Source: Oscillospiraceae bacterium
GTDB lineage: Bacteria; Bacillota; Clostridia; Oscillospirales; Oscillospiraceae
DNA length: 10,717 nucleotides
Direction: 5' to 3'
Assembly (NCBI GenBank): GCA_024404215.1
Contig: JAKSQI010000044.1
Location: 1 to 10,717, forward strand
The position numbers were made by a program, and so were the translations under genes. The first letter of the stretch is position 1; each line of letters starts with the position of its first letter. The notes beneath the pieces were generated by a model that was not told where the DNA came from, ran no database searches, and was given only the letters and a program-made list of their open reading frames with translations. This document shows, one piece after another, positions 1-5,922 of this stretch.

Positions 1-19
1 ATGCTCAGGGCTGATAGGC

Positions 20-313
20 ATGGTTGCTGCCTCAGACTTTTACATAGGCTGCAACTACTGGGCATCCAACGCCGGGGCGTACATGTGGCGGCAATGGGAC
101 GCGAAGTGCGTTGAGGCGGATCTGGATGCGTTAAAGGAAGCGGGAGTGAATACCTTGCGCGTCTTTCCGCTGTGGCCGGATTTCCAACCGATTACGCGCG
201 TGTCGACGGTGATGGGATGGCTTTACGGCTATCAGCAAAGCGACGAACCGTTTCATCCGAGTAGGAAATGCCCAGAGGGTTGGAGTACTTTGGTACGCAC
301 CAAATGCCCTTAA
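20..313 (+). CDS. N-terminal fragment of a clan-A (GH5-like) glycoside hydrolase, fused to unrelated sequence
   Basis: The first ~70 residues resemble the start of an intracellular TIM-barrel glycoside hydrolase of the cellulase/mannanase type. IGCNYWASNAGAYMW (residues 9-23) begins the first strand, a helix follows (VEADLDALKEAGV, 31-43), and the second strand is NTLRVFPLWPDFQPI (44-58). There is no signal peptide, so the parent enzyme is probably cytosolic, acting on imported oligosaccharides. The frame is open to the left edge, so position 20 is only the first in-frame ATG; no good ribosome binding site precedes it. After about residue 72 (position ~235) the codons are the antisense of the aminotransferase on the other strand, and the frame closes at 313. 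The catalytic glutamates, expected much further on, are absent, so this fragment cannot be an active enzyme. Exact family and substrate are not determined. Confidence 0.6.
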   Translation: MVAASDFYIGCNYWASNAGAYMWRQWDAKCVEADLDALKEAGVNTLRVFPLWPDFQPITRVSTVMGWLYGYQQSDEPFHPSRKCPEGWSTLVRTKCP

Positions 314-848
314 TGGAGGCATCCCCGGCAACCAGCTCCTCAACCAGGTCCATATCAGGGCCTGTGGGACCCATGGGGATATTAATCATTTCTATGCCAA
401 AATACTCAGTAATGGCAAAGTGCCGGTCATACCCGGGAACCGGGCAAAGGAATTTTACCTTATCCAGCCTACACCAAGGGGTGCTGCCCATGACGCCATG
501 GGTCATGGAGCGGGAAACGGTGTCATACATGACATTGAGACTGGAGTTGCCGTAAACCATAATCTGGTCCGGCCGGACCTCCATCATGTCCGCCATAAGC
601 TCCTTGGCTTCATCAATGCCGTCCAATACGCCGTAATTACGGCAGTCGGTACCGTCCTCACAGGTCAGGTCACTGTCACTGCTGAGAACATCCATCATTT
701 CCATGGAGAGATTCAGTTGGTCCTGACCGGGTTTACCACGGGCCATATTCAAATTGAGCTTACGCCCCTTATATTCTTTATACTGTGCCTTCAGCTCCTG
801 CTGCAGCTGCTGAAGCTCTTCTTTTGTCATCTCGGAATAAGGTTTCAT
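192..848 (-). CDS. Class I/II PLP-dependent aminotransferase, C-terminally truncated
   Basis: This is the N-terminal half of a fold-type I aminotransferase of the kind common in Clostridia; the full enzyme is about 420-430 residues. Visible blocks are the N-terminal helix (7-27), ARGKPGQDQLNL (36-47), NYGVLDGIDEAKEL (71-84), the cofactor phosphate-binding loop YGNSSLNVMYD (99-109), CPVPGYDRH (135-143) and the substrate-domain strand VPKYSNPLG (185-193). Homology ends near residue 205 (position ~234). The last 13 codons are antisense of the glycoside hydrolase fragment, ending at 192. The later Asp that binds the pyridine nitrogen, the Schiff-base lysine and the carboxylate-binding arginine are all lost, so the product as read is inactive. 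The start is well supported: GGAGG at 854-858 lies 5 bases before the ATG. No convincing promoter was found. Substrate is unknown. Confidence 0.8.
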   Translation of the reverse strand: MKPYSEMTKEELQQLQQELKAQYKEYKGRKLNLNMARGKPGQDQLNLSMEMMDVLSSDSDLTCEDGTDCRNYGVLDGIDEAKELMADMMEVRPDQIMVYGNSSLNVMYDTVSRSMTHGVMGSTPWCRLDKVKFLCPVPGYDRHFAITEYFGIEMINIPMGPTGPDMDLVEELVAGDASIKGIWCVPKYSNPLGISYSDETVRRFADSRKAIPSPSTRA

Positions 849-861
849 GTCGTCCTCCAGA

Positions 862-922
862 GTCGTATGTATAATATGCAGGATTCCTCTTTCATCTCTT
901 GCAATGTCGTATCATATAATGC
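862..922. repeat. Pair of imperfect direct repeats upstream of the aminotransferase
   Basis: GTCGTATGTATAAT (862-875) and GTCGTATCATATAAT (906-920) share an exact GTCGTAT followed by an AT-rich block, with a 44-base period. Read on the - strand each unit is a -10-like box followed by ATACGAC, lying 15-70 bases before the aminotransferase start. They could be paired regulator sites or chance AT-rich similarity. No -35 box at correct spacing was found for either -10-like box. Confidence 0.3.
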
Positions 923-983
923 CATATTTTTGCCAAAAATGCAAGCACATTCTATATTTATTGCATTTTTCTCTCATCCCGTC

Positions 984-1017
984 AAAAAAGCCCCCCAAAC
1001 AGGCTTTTGTTTGGGGG
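984..1017 (-). terminator. Rho-independent terminator of glnS
   Basis: Perfect 9-bp stem CCCCCAAAC (992-1000) with GTTTGGGGG (1009-1017), an 8-base loop, followed on the - strand by a run of six T (984-989). It begins 25 bases after the glnS stop codon, so it ends that transcript before the downstream aminotransferase. Confidence 0.93.
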
Positions 1018-1041
1018 ACTTGATGCCTTACATGAGGAGAA

Positions 1042-2712
1042 TTACTTTTTGAAGCTGTCCTTCAGCGCCACAGCTCGATTGAAAACTGGCTTACCGGGCT
1101 TGGAATCCTTATTGTCCACACAGAAATATCCCATGCGCAGGAACTGATAGCCGGCAGGAGCCTCTGCATTTTCCAAAAGCCTCTCCACCTTGCAGGCGGT
1201 AAGTACTTCCAGAGAATTGGGGTTCAGGCACTCAATAAAGTCCTTGTCACCGCCGTCCGGATCCGGGTCAGCAAAAAGATTGTCGTAAAGACGTATTTCT
1301 GCATCGGCGCAGTTGTTGGCATCCACCCAGTGAATGGTACCGCGAACCTTGCGGCCATCCGGCGTGTTTCCGCCTCGTGTTTCCGGGTCATACTCGGCAA
1401 ACACCTCAACCACCCGTTCACCCTCTTTACGGCAGCCGGTACAGCGAACAATGTAAGCCCCTTTCAGCCGGACCTCATTACCGGGGAAGAGGCGGTTATA
1501 CTTTTTGGGTGCTTCTTCCATAAAGTCTTCTTCTTCAATCCACAGATTACGGCTGAAGGTAACCTTTCGAGTACCGGCATTTTCATCCATGGGATTGTTT
1601 TCCACATCAAAGTTCTCAGCAATATCCTCCGGAAAATTGGTGATAGTCAGCTTAACCGGACGCAGAACCGCCATGGCACGCTGTGCATGAGCATTCAGAT
1701 CATCCCGCAGACAAGCCTCCAGCAGGCTGTATTCCACGGTGCTGGGAGTCTTGGCAACACCTATGCGCTCGCAGAAATCACGGATGGACGCAGGCGTGTA
1801 GCCCCGGCGGCGCAGGCCGCAAAGGGTAGGCATGCGGGGATCATCCCAGCCGGACACATAGTTCTCCTCCACCAGCTTACGCAGCTTGCGCTTGCTCATA
1901 ACGGTATAATTGATTCCAAGACGGGCAAACTCAATCTGTCTGGGATGGGCCGGGAGGCCGCTGTGCTCTACAACCCAGTTGTAGAGAGGACGGTGATCCT
2001 CATATTCCAGACTGCAGAGGGAGTGAGTAATCCCCTCCAGAGTATCCTGAATGGGATGGGCAAAGTCGTACATGGGGAAGATACACCATTTCGTTCCCTG
2101 TCTATGGTGCTCCACATGGCGGATGCGGTAGAGAACGGGGTCACGCATATTGAAGTTACCACTGGCAAGGTCAATTTTTGCACGGAGGGTATAGGCTCCG
2201 TCCGGGAATTCCCCTGCCCTCATGCGCCGGAACAGATCCAGGCTCTCCTCCACCGGGCGTTCACGCCAGGGGCTGACTGCAGGTACACCGATGTCACCGC
2301 GATTGGCTTTAAACTCCTCTGCGCTCAGCTGGCAGACATAGGCATGGCCTTCCTTAATCAGCTTCAAAGCGATTTCATAGGTCTGCTCAAAATAGTCACT
2401 GCCGTAAAAGAAGCGATCGTCCCAGTCAAAGCCAAGCCAGTGAATATCTTCCTGAATGGCATCCACATACTCGGTGTCCTCCTTGGCAGGGTTCGTATCA
2501 TCCATACGCAGATTGCAGATGCCGTGGTACTTCTCTGCTGTGCCGAAGTCAATCATCAAAGCCTTGCAGTGACCAATATGCAGATAACCATTGGGCTCCG
2601 GCGGAAAACGTGTATGCACCGGCATACCCTCAAACTGCCCGCCGGGGGCAATATCCTCTTCCACAAAGCTGTGGATGAAATTCTTATATTCCTGTTCCAA
2701 GACTTCTGCCAT
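1042..2712 (-). CDS. glnS: Glutaminyl-tRNA synthetase (glutamine--tRNA ligase)
   Basis: Cytosolic class Ic aminoacyl-tRNA synthetase that charges tRNA-Gln with glutamine using ATP. Numbering from the chosen start: the Rossmann catalytic domain opens with TRFPPEPNGYLHIGH (34-48; HIGH 45-48), the RMDDTNPAKED block is at 69-79, and the KMSKS-equivalent VMSKRKL at 271-277. The beta-barrel anticodon-binding domain follows, ending in GYFCVDNKDSKPGKPVFNR (528-546). The 556 residues match a standard bacterial GlnRS; there is no YqeY extension. I chose the ATG at 2710-2712, because GAGGT (2721-2725) sits 8 bases before it. An in-frame ATG at 2725-2727 would add MRSVY, but it overlaps that ribosome binding site and has none of its own. 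The gene is monocistronic, with a consensus promoter and its own terminator, as expected for a housekeeping gene. Confidence 0.98.
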   Translation of the reverse strand: MAEVLEQEYKNFIHSFVEEDIAPGGQFEGMPVHTRFPPEPNGYLHIGHCKALMIDFGTAEKYHGICNLRMDDTNPAKEDTEYVDAIQEDIHWLGFDWDDRFFYGSDYFEQTYEIALKLIKEGHAYVCQLSAEEFKANRGDIGVPAVSPWRERPVEESLDLFRRMRAGEFPDGAYTLRAKIDLASGNFNMRDPVLYRIRHVEHHRQGTKWCIFPMYDFAHPIQDTLEGITHSLCSLEYEDHRPLYNWVVEHSGLPAHPRQIEFARLGINYTVMSKRKLRKLVEENYVSGWDDPRMPTLCGLRRRGYTPASIRDFCERIGVAKTPSTVEYSLLEACLRDDLNAHAQRAMAVLRPVKLTITNFPEDIAENFDVENNPMDENAGTRKVTFSRNLWIEEEDFMEEAPKKYNRLFPGNEVRLKGAYIVRCTGCRKEGERVVEVFAEYDPETRGGNTPDGRKVRGTIHWVDANNCADAEIRLYDNLFADPDPDGGDKDFIECLNPNSLEVLTACKVERLLENAEAPAGYQFLRMGYFCVDNKDSKPGKPVFNRAVALKDSFKK

Positions 2713-2747
2713 ATAAACAGACCTCATTTCTTATTCATTAGTGTTTT

Positions 2748-2776
2748 ATTATACCAAGTGGCCATGGCAGTGTCAA
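2748..2776 (-). promoter_or_regulatory. Consensus sigma-A promoter of glnS
   Basis: On the - strand TTGACA (2771-2776) and TATAAT (2748-2753) are separated by exactly 17 bases: a perfect match to the vegetative consensus. Transcription should start near 2741, giving a leader of about 29 bases before the ATG at 2712. No T-box-like leader fits in that space. Confidence 0.9.
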
Positions 2777-2797
2777 CCGATTCCGGTCTCATCCGCC

Positions 2798-2814
2798 GTA
2801 AGGAGACCCCTTAC
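2798..2814. promoter_or_regulatory. Inverted repeat between the divergent glnS and MATE promoters
   Basis: GTAAGG (2798-2803) and CCTTAC (2809-2814) are perfect inverted arms around 5 bases. The site lies 22 bases outside the glnS -35 and 17 bases upstream of the MATE -35, a typical place for a regulator of one or both promoters. It is short, so chance is possible, and no regulator gene is adjacent. Confidence 0.35.
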
Positions 2815-2830
2815 TTTGCTGCAGATGACT

Positions 2831-2859
2831 TTGACATTTTAGGCTCAGAGTCCTATACT
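2831..2859 (+). promoter_or_regulatory. Sigma-A promoter of the MATE exporter gene
   Basis: TTGACA (2831-2836), a 17-base spacer and TATACT (2854-2859), one mismatch from consensus overall. The start would be near 2866, leaving a leader of about 32 bases that contains the AAGAAGG ribosome binding site at 2884-2890. Confidence 0.87.
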
Positions 2860-2898
2860 ATGTAAATAAAACAACTAGAGATAAAGAAGGCATGGAAA

Positions 2899-4296
2899 AT
2901 GTTAGGTTCCAAAACACGAAATGCTGAAAAGGGGAACTTTGCTGTCGGCAGCATTCCCTCCAACATTCTGCGCATGGCCGGCCCCATGATATTGGCCCAG
3001 CTGATTAATGTGCTGTATAACATGGTTGACCGCATGTACATCGGCCGTTTGGCAGAAACCGGCCGCCTGGCGCTGACCGGCATAGGAATCTGCACACCGG
3101 CCATCAGTATTATCATTGCCTTCGCCAATCTCTGCGGTATGGGCGGCGCACCCCTTTTCGCTCAGGCCCGTGGTCGTGGCGATGACGAGGAAGCAGGCCG
3201 AATCATGGGCAACGCCTTTGTCATGCTGTTGTTCTGGGGCCTTGTACTGATTGCAGTGGGCTATACCATATGCTCTCCCCTCCTCTACTGGCTGGGAGCC
3301 GATGAACAAACCCATTTCTATGCCGGACAATATTTTACCGTCTATCTGGCCGGTACCTTATCCGTTATGATCAGCTTAGGCATGAATCCTTTTGTAAATG
3401 CCCAGGGCTCCTCCGGCTTTGGCATGCTTACTGTTGCCATTGGTGCTGTTATTAACATTCTGCTGGATCCTGTTTTTATTTTTATCCTGAACATGGGGGT
3501 ACAAGGTGCAGCTTTGGCAACTGTGTTATCTCAAACGGTTTCAGCCATATGGGTTCTCCGCTTTTTGACACGCCCCGGCACTCGTGTTCCCCTCCGTCGG
3601 CAGAATTTGAAACCGCAAAAGCGTCTGGTTGCCCGCATTACTGCACTGGGGGCCAGCGGCTTCATGCTTTCCTTCACCAACAGCATAGTCCAAATGCTGT
3701 ATAACACCCAGCTACGAGATTTAGGCGGAACCATGTATGTCAGTATCATGACTATTATTAATTCTGTTCGTGAAATCGTCTTCTCTTTTGTAAACGGGCT
3801 TACCAATGGAGCCACGCCTGTTATTGGCTATAATTATGGGGCAGGAAAAAGGGAACGGGTCCGCACCAGCATTCGTTTCGTAACGTTGGTATCCCTCTCC
3901 TACTGTCTGCTGGCCTGGGCTATGGTTCAGCTCTTCCCTCAAGCCTTTATCCGTATATTCAACAACGATCCGGATTTGCTGGCTTTGGGAACACACTGCT
4001 TCCGTCTGTATTTCGCGGCTATTTTTGCCATGTCATTCCAGCTTACAGGACAAATCGTTTCCCATGCTTTGGGCAAAGCAAAAACTGCCATGTTCTTTTC
4101 CTTGCTGCGAAAGGTTATTCTAGTAACACCCCTTATCTTCATTCTGCCCCATGTGGGCAATTTGGGTGCTGACGGTATTTTGCTCTCAGAACCTATATCC
4201 AATGTAATTGGAGGTACAGCCTGCTGGCTGACCATGTATTTCACCGTTTACCGACCACTGGGAAAAGAGGCTCCGGCGCAGAAGCTATCCAGCTGA
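2899..4296 (+). CDS. MATE-family multidrug/cation antiporter
   Basis: Inner-membrane exporter of the MATE family (MepA/DinF-like branch), expected to expel cationic or hydrophobic compounds in exchange for Na+ or H+. The 465 residues fit about 12 membrane helices in two homologous bundles. Family features are the first helix with LYNMVDRMYIG (39-49), the INILLDPVFIF segment closing the first half (185-195), a basic inter-bundle loop (221-243), and the second-half counterpart NGATPVIGYNYGAGKR (303-318), where the family often has QP rather than TP. The start ATG has AAGAAGG 8 bases upstream. The gene stands alone: divergent from glnS with its own promoter, and closed by a hairpin 6 bases after the stop. 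Substrate cannot be read from sequence. The inverted repeat upstream of its -35 is a possible regulatory site. Confidence 0.95.
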   Translation: MLGSKTRNAEKGNFAVGSIPSNILRMAGPMILAQLINVLYNMVDRMYIGRLAETGRLALTGIGICTPAISIIIAFANLCGMGGAPLFAQARGRGDDEEAGRIMGNAFVMLLFWGLVLIAVGYTICSPLLYWLGADEQTHFYAGQYFTVYLAGTLSVMISLGMNPFVNAQGSSGFGMLTVAIGAVINILLDPVFIFILNMGVQGAALATVLSQTVSAIWVLRFLTRPGTRVPLRRQNLKPQKRLVARITALGASGFMLSFTNSIVQMLYNTQLRDLGGTMYVSIMTIINSVREIVFSFVNGLTNGATPVIGYNYGAGKRERVRTSIRFVTLVSLSYCLLAWAMVQLFPQAFIRIFNNDPDLLALGTHCFRLYFAAIFAMSFQLTGQIVSHALGKAKTAMFFSLLRKVILVTPLIFILPHVGNLGADGILLSEPISNVIGGTACWLTMYFTVYRPLGKEAPAQKLSS

Positions 4297-4301
4297 TTTG
4301 A

Positions 4302-4329
4302 AAAATGGCAGCCTGACGGCTGCCATTTT
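4302..4329. terminator. Bidirectional hairpin terminator between convergent genes
   Basis: AAAATGGCAGCC (4302-4313) pairs perfectly with GGCTGCCATTTT (4318-4329) around a 4-base loop. T-rich tails occur on both strands (ATTTTCC on +, ATTTTTC on -). It lies 5 bases after the MATE stop and 26 bases beyond the stop of the converging membrane-protein gene, so it can end both transcripts. Confidence 0.9.
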
Positions 4330-4355
4330 CCTTTGCATGATTATCGGAAAGGATG

Positions 4356-5651
4356 TTAAAACCAACGCTTGAACCAGTTCCAACCGGACCAATTGTTCCA
4401 GATATCCCAGAAATTCTTTTCCACTTCAACTTTGTTAACGGCTTTCTCTTCTGCTCTCATCAGCTCATCCAGCTTGCCCTCCAGTTCTTCCAGACGGTTT
4501 ACCAAATCCGAATCATTGGTCAGGGCGATATCCGCCTCCAGCGTTTCGATGAATTTCTGGCACTGGGCGGAGGTGGTGGGTTCACAGATAGAATCTAAAA
4601 TGGAGTTTTTGCTATCCAAATAGATTTGCCGTGCCTTGGCATAGGCCGAGCTATCCGTAAAGACTCCGGCGGCTGACTGCATGGCCATGGCATAAGAGGC
4701 GGCAGCATAGTACTCCTCAGCCTTCGCCAGTTCCTCCAGGCCCTTGTTCTCATGCTCCATAAGGGCCAGCAGTTCCGCAGCCCGGAAGGAAACCGTGGGA
4801 TTCTCCAGCCCGGCCATCAAGTTCAGCACTCTCCGGGCTTCTATGTCATCCAGTTCACCAGCTTGCCAGGCATCAGAGATATCCTCGCTGCAGCTAATCC
4901 ACTGGGCCGTTAGTTGGTCAGCCATTTCCGCGTCCACATTGACCTCAGCATAGAGTTCTGCCGCCTCCTGCCATGCTTGCTGCTGAAGCAGGCAAAGAAG
5001 CTGTTGCAGGGCAATGGCTGATAGGCCGGCTTCCGCCTCTCGGGCCAGGTCATAGTGTTGAATGGCCGCAAAATCCGACAGGCAGGTCTTTGCCTCCTGG
5101 TAGGACAGCTGCCCCCGGGAATATGCATCCAATATAAGCTGAATGCTTTCAGCCATCATGGCATCCTGAGTCGTATCCGATAGATTCGCACAACGGCAGC
5201 TGTTATAGATACCCACCGCAGAAGAATAATCCGCCTGCGCCAGCTTGGCCTTTATCTCATCAGTTGCCAGCAAAACCCTGGTTTTATCTACAGCCTGGGT
5301 TATACGATTGCTGTCTGCCCCGGACAACACTTTCAAGCTGTAAACGGTTTCTTCATAATCCTCTCCTCTGGCTGACAGCTCTGCTACCGATTGCAAAAAA
5401 GCCTCTGTCACCCGACCGGTAGAATTCTTGGCATAACGAGAGAGTCGGGTATTATACCATTCCACAGCCTGCTCGTAGTCCCCTTGGTTGAGGAAGGACA
5501 GAACCCGCTTAGAGGGACGATAAAACCAACAGGCACCGGCTGTCAGCAGACTGATCAGTAAAAGAACAGCCAGAGTCACCGATAGTATGCCCCGGGGCGT
5601 TATGGTGTGACTTCCCTGAGACGGTTTGATGTGCTGAGGATGATAGGACAT
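4356..5651 (-). CDS. Single-pass membrane protein with TPR-like helical repeats and a Trp-rich C-terminus
   Basis: Family not recognised. The 431-residue product has a short hydrophilic N-terminus, one hydrophobic helix (GILSVTLAVLLLISLLTAGACWF, 21-43), then a long, probably extracytoplasmic, all-helical region. That region has TPR-like units, for example LNQGDYEQAVEWYNTRL (54-70), KLAQADYSSAVGIYN (136-150), LLQQQAWQEAAELYAEV (221-237) and a stretch at 309-345. A charged coiled-coil-like segment (379-405) precedes an unusual tail with six tryptophans (W415, 418, 421, 424, 426, 430). I chose the ATG at 5649-5651 because a perfect AAGGAGG (5659-5665) is 7 bases upstream. A GTG at 5721-5723 is in frame with its own GAGG (5730-5733) and would add 24 hydrophilic residues. 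The gene has its own likely promoter and is separated from the double-cupin gene by a hairpin. A scaffold or envelope role is only a guess. Confidence 0.82.
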   Translation of the reverse strand: MSYHPQHIKPSQGSHTITPRGILSVTLAVLLLISLLTAGACWFYRPSKRVLSFLNQGDYEQAVEWYNTRLSRYAKNSTGRVTEAFLQSVAELSARGEDYEETVYSLKVLSGADSNRITQAVDKTRVLLATDEIKAKLAQADYSSAVGIYNSCRCANLSDTTQDAMMAESIQLILDAYSRGQLSYQEAKTCLSDFAAIQHYDLAREAEAGLSAIALQQLLCLLQQQAWQEAAELYAEVNVDAEMADQLTAQWISCSEDISDAWQAGELDDIEARRVLNLMAGLENPTVSFRAAELLALMEHENKGLEELAKAEEYYAAASYAMAMQSAAGVFTDSSAYAKARQIYLDSKNSILDSICEPTTSAQCQKFIETLEADIALTNDSDLVNRLEELEGKLDELMRAEEKAVNKVEVEKNFWDIWNNWSGWNWFKRWF

Positions 5652-5735
5652 GTCATTTCCTCCTTGTTCAAAGAATAGAGTCGGGCCTTTCCGGCCTTCT
5701 TGTTTTTTCTCCGTATCAGTCACCTTTCACCTCTT

Positions 5736-5750
5736 CTGATACAGTGTCAG
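5736..5750. promoter_or_regulatory. 15-base near-palindrome at the start site of the TPR-like gene
   Basis: CTGATAC-A-GTGTCAG, two 7-base arms with one mismatched pair around a single centre base. It overlaps the last two bases of the -10 box (5749-5754) and covers the predicted start point near 5742. That is where a repressor would block initiation. No candidate regulator is encoded in the window. Confidence 0.35.
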
Positions 5751-5778
5751 TATAAATCCCATTTTGTACTGCTGACCA
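5749..5778 (-). promoter_or_regulatory. Probable promoter of the TPR-like membrane protein gene
   Basis: On the - strand TGGTCA (5773-5778, four of six matches to the -35 consensus), an 18-base spacer and TATACT (5749-5754). The predicted start near 5742 gives a leader of ~19 bases to the GTG at 5723 or ~91 bases to the ATG at 5651. Confidence 0.5.
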
Positions 5779-5855
5779 TGAGAGTTAAAGCAGAATTCAG
5801 CCCCCTATTTTGCACCTTTGATAAAATAACACGATTTGCCCGTTATTCTCTTACC

Positions 5856-5894
5856 AAAGCAAAAGCGACAGCCAATGGCTGCCGCTTTTGCTTT
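5856..5894 (-). terminator. Long hairpin terminator after the double-cupin gene
   Basis: AAAGCAAAAGCG (5856-5867) pairs with CGCTTTTGCTTT (5883-5894). One mismatch follows, then CAGCC (5869-5873) pairs with GGCTG (5877-5881) around a 3-base loop. It starts 29 bases after the double-cupin stop. The U-rich part lies inside the 3' arm rather than as a clean tail, so efficiency is uncertain; the structure is near symmetrical and could work on either strand. Confidence 0.75.
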
Positions 5895-5922
5895 TGGGAA
5901 ATCGTCCCCAATTTAGCTTATT

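Noticed and set aside
911..939. Possible aminotransferase promoter (TATGAT with TTGGCA or TTTTTG upstream)
   Set aside because: TTGGCA is only 14 bases from TATGAT, and the 17-base option (TTTTTG) matches the consensus poorly.
420..1052. A 210-codon + strand frame opposite the aminotransferase
   Set aside because: Most of it is antisense of the conserved aminotransferase. It then runs through the intergenic region and the glnS terminator, and no protein family is recognisable.
1330..2865. A 511-codon open frame on the + strand opposite glnS
   Set aside because: It is antisense to a clearly conserved GlnRS over nearly its whole length, shows no recognisable domain, and has no ribosome binding site. 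Its length reflects glnS codon use.
5786..5850. Possible small RNA on the + strand ending at the 5856-5894 hairpin
   Set aside because: Only a weak TTGCAC-like box is present and no -10 at proper spacing. The hairpin is explained as the double-cupin terminator.
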